Of a stretch of 64,000 nt of DNA, positions 42,411-51,208 are shown one piece after another. Source of the stretch: a bacterium. Lineage in GTDB: Bacteria > Oederibacteriota > PGYV01. Each line of letters starts with the position of its first letter. Within the stretch, counting starts at the first letter, position 1. The position numbers were made by a program, and so were the translations under genes. Under the pieces are notes generated by a model that saw only the letters and a program-made list of their open reading frames with translations, had not been told where the DNA came from and did no database searches. The stretch is taken from positions 1 through 64,000 of the forward strand of contig JAKQNO010000105.1 of NCBI GenBank assembly GCA_029565735.1, written 5' to 3'.

Positions 42411-43964
42411 TCAGTATATGACCGTTATTTTATTTTTTCCCTTTACCGAACCGGCGCTGACCGTAAAAAAATAAGTGCCGTTGCCGGCTTTGCGCCCGCC
42501 TGATGTCCTGCCGTCCCATTTAACGTAGTTATAACCCGTGTATGTTGACGAAGCTTCAATTGTTTTTTTCCATACAATATCTCCTGCCGCGTCATAAATT
42601 GTAATGACAGTCTCGGCCGGCGCGGATAAAACATAAGTAATTGTGGTATTTCTTTCGCGGTCAGGGGAAAAAGGATTCGGCCAGTTATAAGCGCGCATTT
42701 CAACCGCCCTGTCCGGATTTTCCGTAAGCGCCCTGTACGCGTTTATCCTGCCCCATCCGGTCTTAATATCATAACCCGGGTCGCCTATATCATCGGCTGA
42801 CATCTGCATAATTTTTCTTACACGCTCTTCTTTAATGCCGTAATTTAAAAGAATAACCTGCGCGGCAAGCGCGGAAACAAAAGGAGATGAAAACGAAGTG
42901 CCGTCAACGGATTCATAACCCGAATTTTTCGAAGTAGTGGTAATTCCTTTTCCGGGCGCAGTAAGGTCAACCTTTCCATATGTTGAAAAACCGGCGCGGC
43001 TGTCATTTTCATCGGACGCCCCCACGCTTATTACCTGAGCAAAAGCCGCGGGATATACTTTTTCATTTATCCCTGAATTGCCCGAAGACGCCACAAGCAC
43101 GCAACCTTTTTCATAAGCGTAAAGCACGGCATTCTGAAGCGTTATGCCTCCGTAACTGCCGCCAAAACTCATATTTATAACGTGCGCTCCGTGGTCAGCA
43201 GCCCATACGCACGCATAATAAATATCAGCATCGCGCCCCAGTCCTTCTTCATCAAGCGCCTTTATTGGCATTACTTTTATCTGCGAACTGCCGTTGCTAT
43301 ATGCGGTTCCCGCTGTTCCCGAGACGTTATCGGTGCTTGCGCAGATAATGCCTGAAACAAGAGTTCCGTGCCCTTCTATAGCGTCATCATATGTATTATC
43401 AGTTCCGTTAATCACATTAAACCCGTTAACAGTGTTTCCCTGTATATCGCCGTGAGCATCCAGCAAACCGGTATCAATGACCGCCACAATTACAGCCCTG
43501 TTAAGTCCCGAAGGCACCAATGCTTCCGCAAATACTCTGTCTTCCTGAATTTTATTGTACCCCCACTGGCTGCCGTTCTGGTAATAAATATCATTAGGCC
43601 CGCCATAAGCAGTCGGAGTTGGGGTGTAAAAAGCCTGCCTTTTATAATTCGGCTCCGCATATGTGACAAAAGGCAGGGAGGAGAAATAGGAAATTTTTTC
43701 ATTGATATTTGTACCATCCGGCACTTCAACACAGCGGATATCCAAAGCGGCAAAGTGCGGCCTTATATCCCTGCACCCTCCCTCTTCAATCAGGGAAGAT
43801 ATAATACTTTCGCGGGAAACGCTTTTCCATCCGCGGCTTTTAGCGTAGTTTTCCATCAGCGCCGCGTCAAAAGATTTATTAAAGCCTATTATTATGCTCT
43901 CCCCGGCTGAGGCGGGAAAAGCAAGCGCCGTTAAGATTAAAATTACTGCCGCAATTTTTTTCAA
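42411..43964 (-). CDS. subtilisin-like serine protease with FlgD-like/T9SS-type C-terminal domain
   Basis: Exported S8 peptidase of 517 aa. The signal peptide is KKIAAVILILTALAFPASAGES. A short inhibitor-like pro-region follows (to about 115), then the catalytic domain with Asp in VAVIDTGLLDAHGD, His in GHGTLVSGI and Ser in VDGTSFSSPF. The last 85 residues form an Ig-like domain beginning NWPNPFSP, with TVITIYDAAGDIVWKK, DGRTSGGRKAGNGTYFF and terminal KITVIY. This pattern is shared by FlgD-like and T9SS type A sorting domains. The start codon is TTG directly after the coaBC stop, with GGTGG 4 nt before it. The PorV-like gene follows by 18 nt. Confidence 0.9.
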   Translation of the reverse strand: MKKIAAVILILTALAFPASAGESIIIGFNKSFDAALMENYAKSRGWKSVSRESIISSLIEEGGCRDIRPHFAALDIRCVEVPDGTNINEKISYFSSLPFVTYAEPNYKRQAFYTPTPTAYGGPNDIYYQNGSQWGYNKIQEDRVFAEALVPSGLNRAVIVAVIDTGLLDAHGDIQGNTVNGFNVINGTDNTYDDAIEGHGTLVSGIICASTDNVSGTAGTAYSNGSSQIKVMPIKALDEEGLGRDADIYYACVWAADHGAHVINMSFGGSYGGITLQNAVLYAYEKGCVLVASSGNSGINEKVYPAAFAQVISVGASDENDSRAGFSTYGKVDLTAPGKGITTTSKNSGYESVDGTSFSSPFVSALAAQVILLNYGIKEERVRKIMQMSADDIGDPGYDIKTGWGRINAYRALTENPDRAVEMRAYNWPNPFSPDRERNTTITYVLSAPAETVITIYDAAGDIVWKKTIEASSTYTGYNYVKWDGRTSGGRKAGNGTYFFTVSAGSVKGKNKITVIY

Positions 43965-45146
43965 TTATCCACCGGCTTTAATTATGTTGTCTATTATTTC
44001 GGACGCAAGTTCCTGCTTTGTCCCGCTTCCCGTAAAAACTTTTCTGCCTTTTCCTGCAAATATTGATATTTGATTGTCATCAGATTCAAAACCGCGGCCT
44101 TCTTTTGATATGTCATTAAAAACTGTCATATCAAGCTTTTTGCGTATCATTTTCTCAACAGCCCTTTTCTCGCCGCCTTCGCTTTCAGCGGAAAATCCGG
44201 CTATGAATTTTTTGCCTTTATTTGCCGCGGCCCAGGCTATTATGTCTTCGGTGGGGGTAAGTTTAAGTTCAACGCCTTCGCTTCTTTTCATCTTGCCTTT
44301 GCGCCTTTGGACGGAATAGTCGCCCACCGCGGCCGCGCCTATCACTATATCCGCTTCTTTTATGTTATCTTTAACCGCTTTCATCATCTCGGAAGCTGAA
44401 ACAACTTCCACTGTCTTATCCGCGGCAGGCATATAAGATGTCTTTCCGGTGATAAATATCACACTTGCCCCGCGCTGTTTGGCTTCCATTGCCAGATAAT
44501 ATCCGGTCTTGCCGGAAGAAGGGTTTGAAATAAAACGGACATCGTCAATGAATTCCCTGGTGGGTCCTGATGTTATAAGGACTGTTTTGCCTTTAAGGGA
44601 TTTTTTTTTTAATACAGCCGCTGTAACCGACACAATTTTTTCTGTGTCTTCAATATGGCCCTCGCCTTTGTCTCCGCAGGCAAGTTTGCCTTTTTTCGGC
44701 CCGATAAATATATATCCCAATTTTTCAAGCTTTTTTACGTTCTCGCGCACAATTTTATTTTTCCACATGCCTGTGTTCATAGCGGGCGCGATAAATACTT
44801 TTTTATCGGACGCGGCCATGACCACGGTGGTTAACAGGTCATCCGCTATGCCCGAAGCCAGTTTTCCTATTACATCCGCGCTTGCCGGCGCTATCACCAC
44901 AGCCGCGCAGTTTTGCGCAAGCCCTATATGCGTAACCGGCGAGCTGTGATGCTTTGCCTCAAAAAACAAATCATCATAAACGGGATTGCCGGATAACGTG
45001 CGCAGTGTCAGCGGTGTTATAAATTCCTTTGCCCCCGCGGTCATCACGCAGTTCACGTTATATCCGGCTTCCTGAAACCTTCTTACCATATCCGCCGCCC
45101 TGTACGCGGCGATGCTTCCTGTCACGCCAAGAAGTATGGTATCCAT
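43965..45146 (-). CDS. coaBC: bifunctional phosphopantothenoylcysteine decarboxylase/phosphopantothenate-cysteine ligase
   Basis: Makes 4'-phosphopantetheine for coenzyme A in two steps. The N-terminal CoaC flavoprotein domain (LLGVTGSIAAYRAADMVR, His in HIGLAQNC, PAMNTGMWKN, GxLACGDKGEGH) is followed from about residue 185 by the CoaB ligase domain (VLITSGPTREFIDDVRFISNPSSGKTGYYLA, AAAVGDYSV, KKLDMTVFNDIS). The length of 393 aa is normal. It follows rpoZ by 3 nt in an rpoZ-coaBC arrangement that is common in bacteria. Confidence 0.97.
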   Translation of the reverse strand: MDTILLGVTGSIAAYRAADMVRRFQEAGYNVNCVMTAGAKEFITPLTLRTLSGNPVYDDLFFEAKHHSSPVTHIGLAQNCAAVVIAPASADVIGKLASGIADDLLTTVVMAASDKKVFIAPAMNTGMWKNKIVRENVKKLEKLGYIFIGPKKGKLACGDKGEGHIEDTEKIVSVTAAVLKKKSLKGKTVLITSGPTREFIDDVRFISNPSSGKTGYYLAMEAKQRGASVIFITGKTSYMPAADKTVEVVSASEMMKAVKDNIKEADIVIGAAAVGDYSVQRRKGKMKRSEGVELKLTPTEDIIAWAAANKGKKFIAGFSAESEGGEKRAVEKMIRKKLDMTVFNDISKEGRGFESDDNQISIFAGKGRKVFTGSGTKQELASEIIDNIIKAGG

Positions 45147-45149
45147 CTT

Positions 45150-45383
45150 TTATTTGTCGCGTTCCTCATTGATTATTTCAATGTCAAAATCCGAAAATTT
45201 AAGCTTTCCTTCCTTGAATTCCTTTATTGCCGTGACCGGCGGCTTTACTTTTCTTTCTTTTTCATCAACTTCACCCGGATTTTCCCTGATTTCTTTCGCC
45301 CTGTTGGAAATAACAATGACGGCCGCGTACTTATTGGGCATCTTTTCCGTAAGGTCCTCGCTTGCAAAATCTATCTTTTTCAT
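45150..45383 (-). CDS. rpoZ: RNA polymerase omega subunit
   Basis: Small RNA polymerase assembly subunit, 77 aa. It has LTEKMPNKYAAVIVISNRAKEI, the conserved omega helix where family members read like NRYELVLVAAKRARQL. A Lys/Pro-rich extension and an acidic tail follow. Its identity rests on that motif and on position: gmk overlaps it by 4 nt upstream and coaBC follows 3 nt downstream, the standard gmk-rpoZ-coaBC order. Confidence 0.9.
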   Translation of the reverse strand: MKKIDFASEDLTEKMPNKYAAVIVISNRAKEIRENPGEVDEKERKVKPPVTAIKEFKEGKLKFSDFDIEIINEERDK

Positions 45384-45961
45384 TTACTGCCTCCTTTTTC
45401 CTGTATTTCAAGGTTGACTATGTAGTCAAGGTATTTAACCGCGTTTTCAACGCTGTCATTCATTATTATGTAATCGTACTTTTTTCTTTCCATCATCTCT
45501 TTCTTGCCAAGTTCAAGCCTTTTTTTCATGTCCTCTTCGGACTCTGTCTTTCTGTTTTTCAGCCTGCTTTCAAGCTCCGCGAAAGACGGCGGTATTATGA
45601 ATATTGTCACGCATTTGTCCTTAAGCTTTTTCTTAAGGTTCGCGGCGCCCTGAATATCCACGTCCATTATGACGTTTCTTCCTTCATCTGTGTTGTTAAT
45701 TACCGGCCCTTTGGGCGTTCCGTAATAATTGTCAAGCACGCGCGCGTATTCAAGAAATTCGCCTTCTTTTATCAGGCTCTTAAACTTATCCGCTGTGTAA
45801 AAAAAATAATGCGTGCCGTCGGTTTCACCGGCGCGTGGCTTTCTTGTGGTGGCTGATACAGACAGGTAAAAATCCTGACGGTTTTTTAAAAAACCGTTAA
45901 TTACCGTTGTCTTGCCCGCGCCTGAAGGCGCCGATATCACAAAAATAAGCCCTTTTTTCAT
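45380..45961 (-). CDS. gmk: guanylate kinase
   Basis: Phosphorylates GMP to GDP with ATP. The 193 residues carry the P-loop ISAPSGAGKTT at 9-19, SVSATTRKPRAGETDG (GMP-binding), and DVDIQGAANLKKK. The length is typical. It overlaps both neighbours by 4 nt in a yicC-remA-gmk-rpoZ-coaBC series. Confidence 0.98.
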   Translation of the reverse strand: MKKGLIFVISAPSGAGKTTVINGFLKNRQDFYLSVSATTRKPRAGETDGTHYFFYTADKFKSLIKEGEFLEYARVLDNYYGTPKGPVINNTDEGRNVIMDVDIQGAANLKKKLKDKCVTIFIIPPSFAELESRLKNRKTESEEDMKKRLELGKKEMMERKKYDYIIMNDSVENAVKYLDYIVNLEIQEKGGSK

Positions 45962-46263
45962 TTTTTATCCGGTTCCTTGGGTTTTTCTTTAACCGGTTCT
46001 TTAACCGGCTTTTTTTCCTGACCCTGCTTTAAAACTTCCGCCCTTGCCGCAAGCGTTTCCGGCTGTATGGCGGATATTATGTAATGGCCGCTGTCCGTAA
46101 TAACCACGGACTTTACTTTTTTTCCGTGCGTCGCGTCAATCAGCCTGCCCGCGTTTTCGGCGGTTTCTATCATGCGCCTTACCGGCGTTGAATTCACGGC
46201 TATTATTGAAATTACCCTTGCAGCCACGACCGCGTTGTCAAATCCTAAATTCAATAACTCCAC
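45958..46263 (-). CDS. RemA-like (DUF370) regulatory protein
   Basis: A 101-aa protein. Its first 80 residues match the DUF370/RemA family: LLNLGFDNAVVAARVISIIAVNSTPVRRM, RLIDATHGKKVKSVVITDSGHYIISAI. In Bacillus RemA is a DNA-binding regulator of biofilm matrix genes. In most phyla the protein is simply found next to gmk and yicC, as here. A Lys/Pro-rich tail (KKPVKEPVKEKPKEPDKK) is an extra. The start codon is GTG with AAGGTG 8 nt upstream. Confidence 0.92.
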   Translation of the reverse strand: MELLNLGFDNAVVAARVISIIAVNSTPVRRMIETAENAGRLIDATHGKKVKSVVITDSGHYIISAIQPETLAARAEVLKQGQEKKPVKEPVKEKPKEPDKK

Positions 46264-46285
46264 TTTTCACGCACCTTTTAAGCTT

Positions 46286-47146
46286 TTATTCCAGGTTCTG
46301 CGCCTGTTCCCTTATCTTTTCCGTGGTTTCCTTTATTCCTATCACGCTGTGCGAAACCGCCGGGTCCGAAACTTTTGACGCTATGGTGTTTACTTCCCTG
46401 TAAAGTTCCTGCGCAAGAAAATCTATTTTTCTTCCCGCCACTTCCTTGGAACTTATAAACGATTCAAGCTGTTTGATATGGGAGCTTATCCTTACCAGCT
46501 CCTCTGTGATATTATGCTTGTCCAGCGCTTCAACAACATCAAGGCTTAAGAAACTTTTGGCTTCTTTTCCTTCAAGTATTTTTACAAGCCGTTCGCGTGT
46601 TTTTTGTATGTATTCTTCCTTGAATGTGTCAAAATGCTTTTTTATTTTTTGGGCTTCAGTTTCTATAAAAGCCGCCCTTTTCCCTATGTCCGCAAGAAGC
46701 CTTGCGCCTTCCTTTTCTTTCATCTTCATAAAATCATCAAAAGCTCCTTCAATTGACGGTTTTACTTTTTCCCACGTGTACGAGGCGCTTCCGGCTGTTT
46801 CAGCCCTGACAACGCCTTCCACCCTTTCAATGACAAGCGAAGCCGGCACTTCCTGTTTTATTCCGGCCGCTTTGTAAAGTTTCTTTAAGGCGGCGTATGC
46901 GGACTTAAAAAGTTTTTCGTCTGTTTCAACTTTTTTTGCGGCATTGTTCTTTTCCAGATTCACATACAGGTCTATCCTGCCCCTGTTGATTTTGTCGTTT
47001 AGAAATTTATATATGTAAGGTTCTGCCGCGAAAAATTCCGAAGGCAGATGAAGCACCACTTCTTTATACTTTGAATTCAAACCCCTTAAATTAATGGAAT
47101 AACCCTGCGCCCTGAACGTTCCCCATCCTGTCATGCTGTAAGACAT
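46286..47146 (-). CDS. yicC: YicC family endoribonuclease
   Basis: Protein of 286 aa starting SYSMTGWGTFRAQGYSINLRGLNSKYKEV, with the C-terminal DUF1732 segment ELVRISSHIKQLESFI ... GRKIDFLAQELYREVNTIASKVSD and final IKETTEKIREQAQNLE. YicC proteins are reported as RNA-degrading enzymes with a role in mRNA turnover. AAGGA lies before the ATG. Its position upstream of remA-gmk is conserved across many bacteria. Confidence 0.95.
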   Translation of the reverse strand: MSYSMTGWGTFRAQGYSINLRGLNSKYKEVVLHLPSEFFAAEPYIYKFLNDKINRGRIDLYVNLEKNNAAKKVETDEKLFKSAYAALKKLYKAAGIKQEVPASLVIERVEGVVRAETAGSASYTWEKVKPSIEGAFDDFMKMKEKEGARLLADIGKRAAFIETEAQKIKKHFDTFKEEYIQKTRERLVKILEGKEAKSFLSLDVVEALDKHNITEELVRISSHIKQLESFISSKEVAGRKIDFLAQELYREVNTIASKVSDPAVSHSVIGIKETTEKIREQAQNLE

Positions 47147-47166
47147 CCGGTGTTCCTTTCCGTTTC

Positions 47167-47799
47167 TTATTTTGTAAGGACAATTCCAAAAGTTATAAGC
47201 GATATAACAAGGGCCGTAAGGCCCGTGTACTGCCAGTTGGCTATCATATTTAAAACGTTATCATCCGTGCCGTAAGCCGATTTAAGTCCGTTAATTTCTT
47301 TTTTAAGCCTTGCTATTTCCCTTTCGTTGTTCTCTATTTCTTTTCTTAAAACTCCCATTATGTCGTCCCAGCTCTGCATTTTTCCGGTTTTAGCGTCCAT
47401 CTGCTGTTTGACGTCCGCAAATTCCTTCATATACACATCAGCTTTTTCTTTATACCTGGCAAACCTTTCGTCAAGCAGCGACACGCTTTCTTTCACGCCC
47501 GCAAGGGAATTAACCGCGGACCGCGTTTCCGCGCTTTTTTCATCTGCCGCATACAGCTGATTCTTTACGTTTTCAAGTTCTGTCTTTAACGCGGCAATTT
47601 CCTGCTTCATTGACTGCGCCGCGGATACCGCGTCTTCAGCAGCTTTTAAAGCCGAATCAGACCCGGCTTTTACGGCTTCAAGTTTCTGCTGAAGTACTGA
47701 ATTATCCGGCTGGGCCGCGGGCGTAACTGAGCCTTCCGCAAAAAGCACAAAAGGCATAAGTAAAAATACCGCAGCCGCAATAATGCTATTTAGCTTCAT
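47167..47799 (-). CDS. exported coiled-coil protein with C-terminal membrane anchor
   Basis: Not recognised as a family. After a signal peptide (MKLNSIIAAAVFLLMPFVLFAEG) there is a long heptad-rich coiled coil (about 30-180; LQQKLEAVKAGSDSALKAAEDAV, SMKQEIAALKTELENVKNQL, LRKEIENNEREIARLKKEI). It ends in one membrane helix (about 190-209). I start at MKLNSI (210 aa), overlapping the upstream gene by 14 nt. The longer frame's MTGWPIK would precede the signal peptide. The architecture suggests a periplasmic spacer or tether. Confidence 0.7.
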   Translation of the reverse strand: MKLNSIIAAAVFLLMPFVLFAEGSVTPAAQPDNSVLQQKLEAVKAGSDSALKAAEDAVSAAQSMKQEIAALKTELENVKNQLYAADEKSAETRSAVNSLAGVKESVSLLDERFARYKEKADVYMKEFADVKQQMDAKTGKMQSWDDIMGVLRKEIENNEREIARLKKEINGLKSAYGTDDNVLNMIANWQYTGLTALVISLITFGIVLTK

Positions 47800-48058
47800 T
47801 TTTATCGGCCAGCCTGTCATAAATTAAATCAAAGACAGAAACAGCGGTAAAACCAAGCCCGAATACACAAAATATAAATGTGAAAACGCTTTTCATTACG
47901 CCGTCCCATTTGGCTCCGGTTGATATAAATACGACAATAAAAAGCACAATCAGAAACGCCCAGAACATGCCGTTTATTACCAGATAATCCTTTAAGGTAT
48001 ACTTTCCGTCATCCGCCGCGGCAGCCTGCCTGTTTTCCCTGTTTTTATTTTTTGCCAT
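47786..48058 (-). CDS. small two-helix membrane protein
   Basis: 90-aa protein of unknown function. A charged N-terminus (AKNKNRENRQAAAADDGKYT) is followed by two membrane helices (about 29-48 and 55-76) and a short charged tail. It overlaps the coiled-coil gene and follows ugd by 15 nt, so the two small proteins may form one envelope complex. Confidence 0.7.
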   Translation of the reverse strand: MAKNKNRENRQAAAADDGKYTLKDYLVINGMFWAFLIVLFIVVFISTGAKWDGVMKSVFTFIFCVFGLGFTAVSVFDLIYDRLADKNEAK

Positions 48059-48073
48059 TTTACACCCCTTTAA

Positions 48074-49360
48074 TTAATTTCTTCCTATGCCTGTATATTC
48101 AAAGCCGTGTTTCTTGACTGTTTCAGGGTCATAGATATTTCTTGCGTCAACAATAACCGGCTTCTTCATGGAAGCTTTTATCTTCTTAAGGTCAAGCTCC
48201 CTGAATTCGTTCCATTCGGTTAAAACCACAAGGCACTCTGTCTTTTCGGCGGCCTCGTACGCGTCTTTTACAAATGTCACGTTCTTTAAAACTTTTTTTG
48301 CGTTGGGCATTGCCACAGGGTCAAACGCTTTTATCCTGCACCCTTTTTCCGCAAGGGATTTTATAACGTCAAGCGCCACAGCTTCCCTTATGTCGTCCGT
48401 GTTGGGCTTAAACGCTATTCCAAGTATTCCAATCGCCCTTCCTTCAACCGTGCCAAGCATTCTTTTTATTTTATTAAGGACGAGTTTTTTCTGCATTTTG
48501 TTTACTTCCATAACCGCGTTAAGGATTAAAGGTTCGTAATCCTCGCTGCGGGCTATGTTAATAAGCGCGGCCACGTCTTTGGGGAAACACGACCCGCCAA
48601 AGCCGGCGCCCGCGTTTAAAAACTGCGCGCCTATCCTTTTATCAAAACCCATCACTTCGGCAACCGTGGAAACATCCGCCCCCACGCGCTCGCAGATATT
48701 TGCTATTTCATTGATGAAGGAAATTTTTGTCGCAAGGAAAGAATTGGAAGCGTACTTTATCATCTCCGCGCTTCTTAAATCCGTAATCACTATCTTGCAT
48801 TTTAAAGGGGCAAAAATCCCCGCCACTTTTTCAGCCGCGTCTTTTTTCTTGGCTCCAATTACCACCCTGTCAGGGTTCATAAAATCGTGAATGGCGCTGC
48901 CTTCCCTTAAAAATTCCGGGCACGATACCACATCATACCTGCTTTTACCTTTGTAATTATCCTCTATTATGCTTTCCACAAGGTCGCCCATTCCGATAGG
49001 AACCGTGCTTTTATCCACGATTATTTTATCGCCGTCCATGCTTTTGCCGATGCTCTTTGCCACTTCTTTTACAAAAGTCAGGTCAGCTTCGCCGTTATGT
49101 TTTGGCGGGGTGCCCACCGCTATGAAAATTACCTCCGCGCCTTTCATGCCTTCTTTAATTGAAGTGGTGAAGTTAAGCCTTTTTTTATTTCTTTTTACAA
49201 GTTCTTCAAGCCCCGGTTCGTATATGGGCAGAATATTTTTTTTAAGGTTTTCAACCTTCTTTTCATCCACATCCACGCATGTGACATCGTTTCCAAGGTC
49301 GGCAATGCAGGTGCCTGTAACAAGGCCGACATAACCTGTTCCGACAACACAAATTTTCAT
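48074..49360 (-). CDS. ugd: UDP-glucose 6-dehydrogenase
   Basis: Oxidises UDP-glucose to UDP-glucuronate with two NAD. The N-terminal VVGTGYVGLVTG binds NAD. The mid-domain CPEFLREGSAIHDFMNPDRVVIG and the catalytic Cys in GFGGSCFPKDV are intact. The C-terminal domain has GIAFKPNTDDIREA. I start at MKICVVGTGY (428 aa), with GGAGG 6 nt upstream; the longer frame is unsupported. First gene of the long operon down to 39442, it would provide glucuronate donor for the glycosyltransferases at its end. Confidence 0.96.
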   Translation of the reverse strand: MKICVVGTGYVGLVTGTCIADLGNDVTCVDVDEKKVENLKKNILPIYEPGLEELVKRNKKRLNFTTSIKEGMKGAEVIFIAVGTPPKHNGEADLTFVKEVAKSIGKSMDGDKIIVDKSTVPIGMGDLVESIIEDNYKGKSRYDVVSCPEFLREGSAIHDFMNPDRVVIGAKKKDAAEKVAGIFAPLKCKIVITDLRSAEMIKYASNSFLATKISFINEIANICERVGADVSTVAEVMGFDKRIGAQFLNAGAGFGGSCFPKDVAALINIARSEDYEPLILNAVMEVNKMQKKLVLNKIKRMLGTVEGRAIGILGIAFKPNTDDIREAVALDVIKSLAEKGCRIKAFDPVAMPNAKKVLKNVTFVKDAYEAAEKTECLVVLTEWNEFRELDLKKIKASMKKPVIVDARNIYDPETVKKHGFEYTGIGRN

Positions 49361-49409
49361 CAAAAACCTCCAGAAAATAGTAAAAGGCATACGTATAACC
49401 TGAACTTAT

Positions 49410-49438
49410 TTTATACCATAAAATAAGGGTTTTTACAA
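49410..49438 (-). promoter_or_regulatory. promoter of the ugd operon
   Basis: Minus strand TTGTAA (49433-49438), a 17-nt spacer and TATAAA (49410-49415), about 50 nt before the ATG. Confidence 0.65.
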
Positions 49439-49467
49439 GATTGGAACCGCCGGCGTTTATATAACTA

Positions 49468-49496
49468 TTTACTGTCATCTTTTTACATAATATGCT
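49468..49496 (+). promoter_or_regulatory. candidate promoter of truB
   Basis: TTTACT (49468-49473), a 17-nt spacer and TATGCT (49491-49496), 36 nt before the ATG, which has AAGGCGG upstream. Confidence 0.45.
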
Positions 49497-49532
49497 ATCA
49501 TTTGCCCTGCAAAAAAATAACAAGGCGGTAAC

Positions 49533-50387
49533 ATGGACGGAATTTTGCTGTTATACAAGGAAAAAGGCCCTACTTCATTCAAAGCAATAGAGCAGGTTAA
49601 AAAGCAGTTTAAAATAAACAAAATCGGCCATACCGGCACCCTTGACCCCATGGCCGAAGGGTTGCTTGTAGTGCTTTTGGGTAACGCAACCAAAATAGCT
49701 GATTACGTTGACGATACCAAAGAGTACGAAATGCAGATTCAGTTTGGCACAGCCACTGATACGGACGATGCAATGGGAAATGAAATAAATACCCTGCCTG
49801 TACCGGCGGACTTAGCGGACAGAATAAACGCCAAAATACCTGATTTTACAGGCAAAATAATGCAGGTTCCGCCGGCTTATTCGGCCATAAAAAAAGACGG
49901 AAAAAAGCTTTATGAACTTGCCCGCGCAGGCAAGGAAGTAAAACCCGAACCCCGGGCTGTGGAAATATTTTCAATTGAAGTGCTGGATGTCAGCGGCACA
50001 ACTGCGCGCCTTAGAGCGGCGTGCTCATCAGGAACTTATATGAGAAGCCTTGCCCGCGACCTTGCAGAAGATGTTAATACCTGCGGCCACCTTTCATATT
50101 TAAAACGGACAAAAATAGGAAAATTCAGCAGTGACAATGCCCTTAAATTATCGGAAATTGAAGATTTACAGAAACACACAGTTTCCATCAACGAAGCCCT
50201 GTATAAGGTAAAAACAGCGGAAATAAGCGCGCCGGAGCAGGCAATGATAAAAAACGGAATAGCATTAAAAAACAGATTTGGTTTTAAACCGGGCGACGTG
50301 ATTAAAGCCGTATTTGACGGCAAAGTATTGGCAATGTGCACGGTAGAGGGCGGCGTGTTAAAAATTAACAGGGGTATAGAGGTTTAG
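49533..50387 (+). CDS. truB: tRNA pseudouridine(55) synthase
   Basis: Makes pseudouridine 55 in the T-loop of tRNAs. The catalytic Asp is in GHTGTLDPMAEGLLVV (about 37-52). KIADYVDDTKEYEMQIQFG, QVPPAYSAIKKDGKKLYELARAG and SCSSGTYMRSLARDLA-type elements are present. The C-terminus is a short PUA-like segment. 284 aa is slightly short but normal for bacterial TruB. No rbfA or infB is adjacent. Its stop overlaps the convergent nitroreductase stop by 4 nt. Confidence 0.96.
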   Translation: MDGILLLYKEKGPTSFKAIEQVKKQFKINKIGHTGTLDPMAEGLLVVLLGNATKIADYVDDTKEYEMQIQFGTATDTDDAMGNEINTLPVPADLADRINAKIPDFTGKIMQVPPAYSAIKKDGKKLYELARAGKEVKPEPRAVEIFSIEVLDVSGTTARLRAACSSGTYMRSLARDLAEDVNTCGHLSYLKRTKIGKFSSDNALKLSEIEDLQKHTVSINEALYKVKTAEISAPEQAMIKNGIALKNRFGFKPGDVIKAVFDGKVLAMCTVEGGVLKINRGIEV

Positions 50388-51208
50388 CAGGCGTACGTGG
50401 AATAATACTTCTTGTCCCCGTGTTCCACCGCGGGTTCCGCAAATTCCCATTTTCCTTTTATCCCAAGTTCATTACAGGCAAGTTCAAGATGTTTCATTGC
50501 AATGCCTATATCTATTACCTGCCCAAACTGAAATTTATAGCTGGACGTGAATTCAAGATAAAAATGAAATTTATTGCCTTCTTTTAATACTCTCCACGGC
50601 TGCTGATTGGATGCCGAAGGCGCCACCCTTACGCATTCAAGCGCCTGTGAAAACCTGCCTGATGATTCATTATCTTTGGAATGCTTAAAATCCCCTTCAA
50701 AATAAATCGCGTTAAGCGGCTTTCTGGTGTCTGACTTTACAAAAACCCTCATTGCTTTATCCTTCATCCGCCTTTTTTCCACTGCATAACCCACAGGCGT
50801 AACAGCTATTAAATCTTCATTTTCCTTAAGCGCTATGGCGTTGCTGAAACCTGCTTTATCATATGTTACGCCCATCCAGCAAGTTCCCAGCCCTAAAGAA
50901 GCGCAGAGCAGTATCACCTCTTCAAGAATATACCCGACATCCGCAAGCGACTTGTCTTTTTTCTCCGCTGCCGCGGCAATGAAAATTTTGGCCCCTTCTA
51001 TGGTGCCGTAAGTGCCAAGTTTAACGGCTTTATCCGCGTCAACAGCTTCAATATCCACAAGTTCCATGCGGACCTGTGCGCCAAAAGGGCCTTTTTTAAT
51101 GCCATTTACAGCTCTTTTTAACACGTCCATTTTTTCAGGTTCTATCGGGATATCCTTAAACGTGCGCCACGAAGCCCTGTCTTTTATTGTCTGAATAGCG
51201 TCTTTCAT
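50384..51208 (-). CDS. nitroreductase family protein (TM1586-like)
   Basis: FMN-dependent oxidoreductase-like protein formed of two pseudo-repeated halves. SWRTFKDIPIEPEKMDVLKRAV opens the first. GLGTCWMGVTYDKAGF and VAPSASNQQPWRVLKEG form the cofactor region of the second, which is the TM1586 type. I start at MKDAIQTIKD (274 aa): it overlaps the gltX stop as TAATG and has GGCGGGG upstream. The substrate is unknown; members use NAD(P)H to reduce nitro or quinone compounds. Confidence 0.88.
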   Translation of the reverse strand: MKDAIQTIKDRASWRTFKDIPIEPEKMDVLKRAVNGIKKGPFGAQVRMELVDIEAVDADKAVKLGTYGTIEGAKIFIAAAAEKKDKSLADVGYILEEVILLCASLGLGTCWMGVTYDKAGFSNAIALKENEDLIAVTPVGYAVEKRRMKDKAMRVFVKSDTRKPLNAIYFEGDFKHSKDNESSGRFSQALECVRVAPSASNQQPWRVLKEGNKFHFYLEFTSSYKFQFGQVIDIGIAMKHLELACNELGIKGKWEFAEPAVEHGDKKYYSTYAC

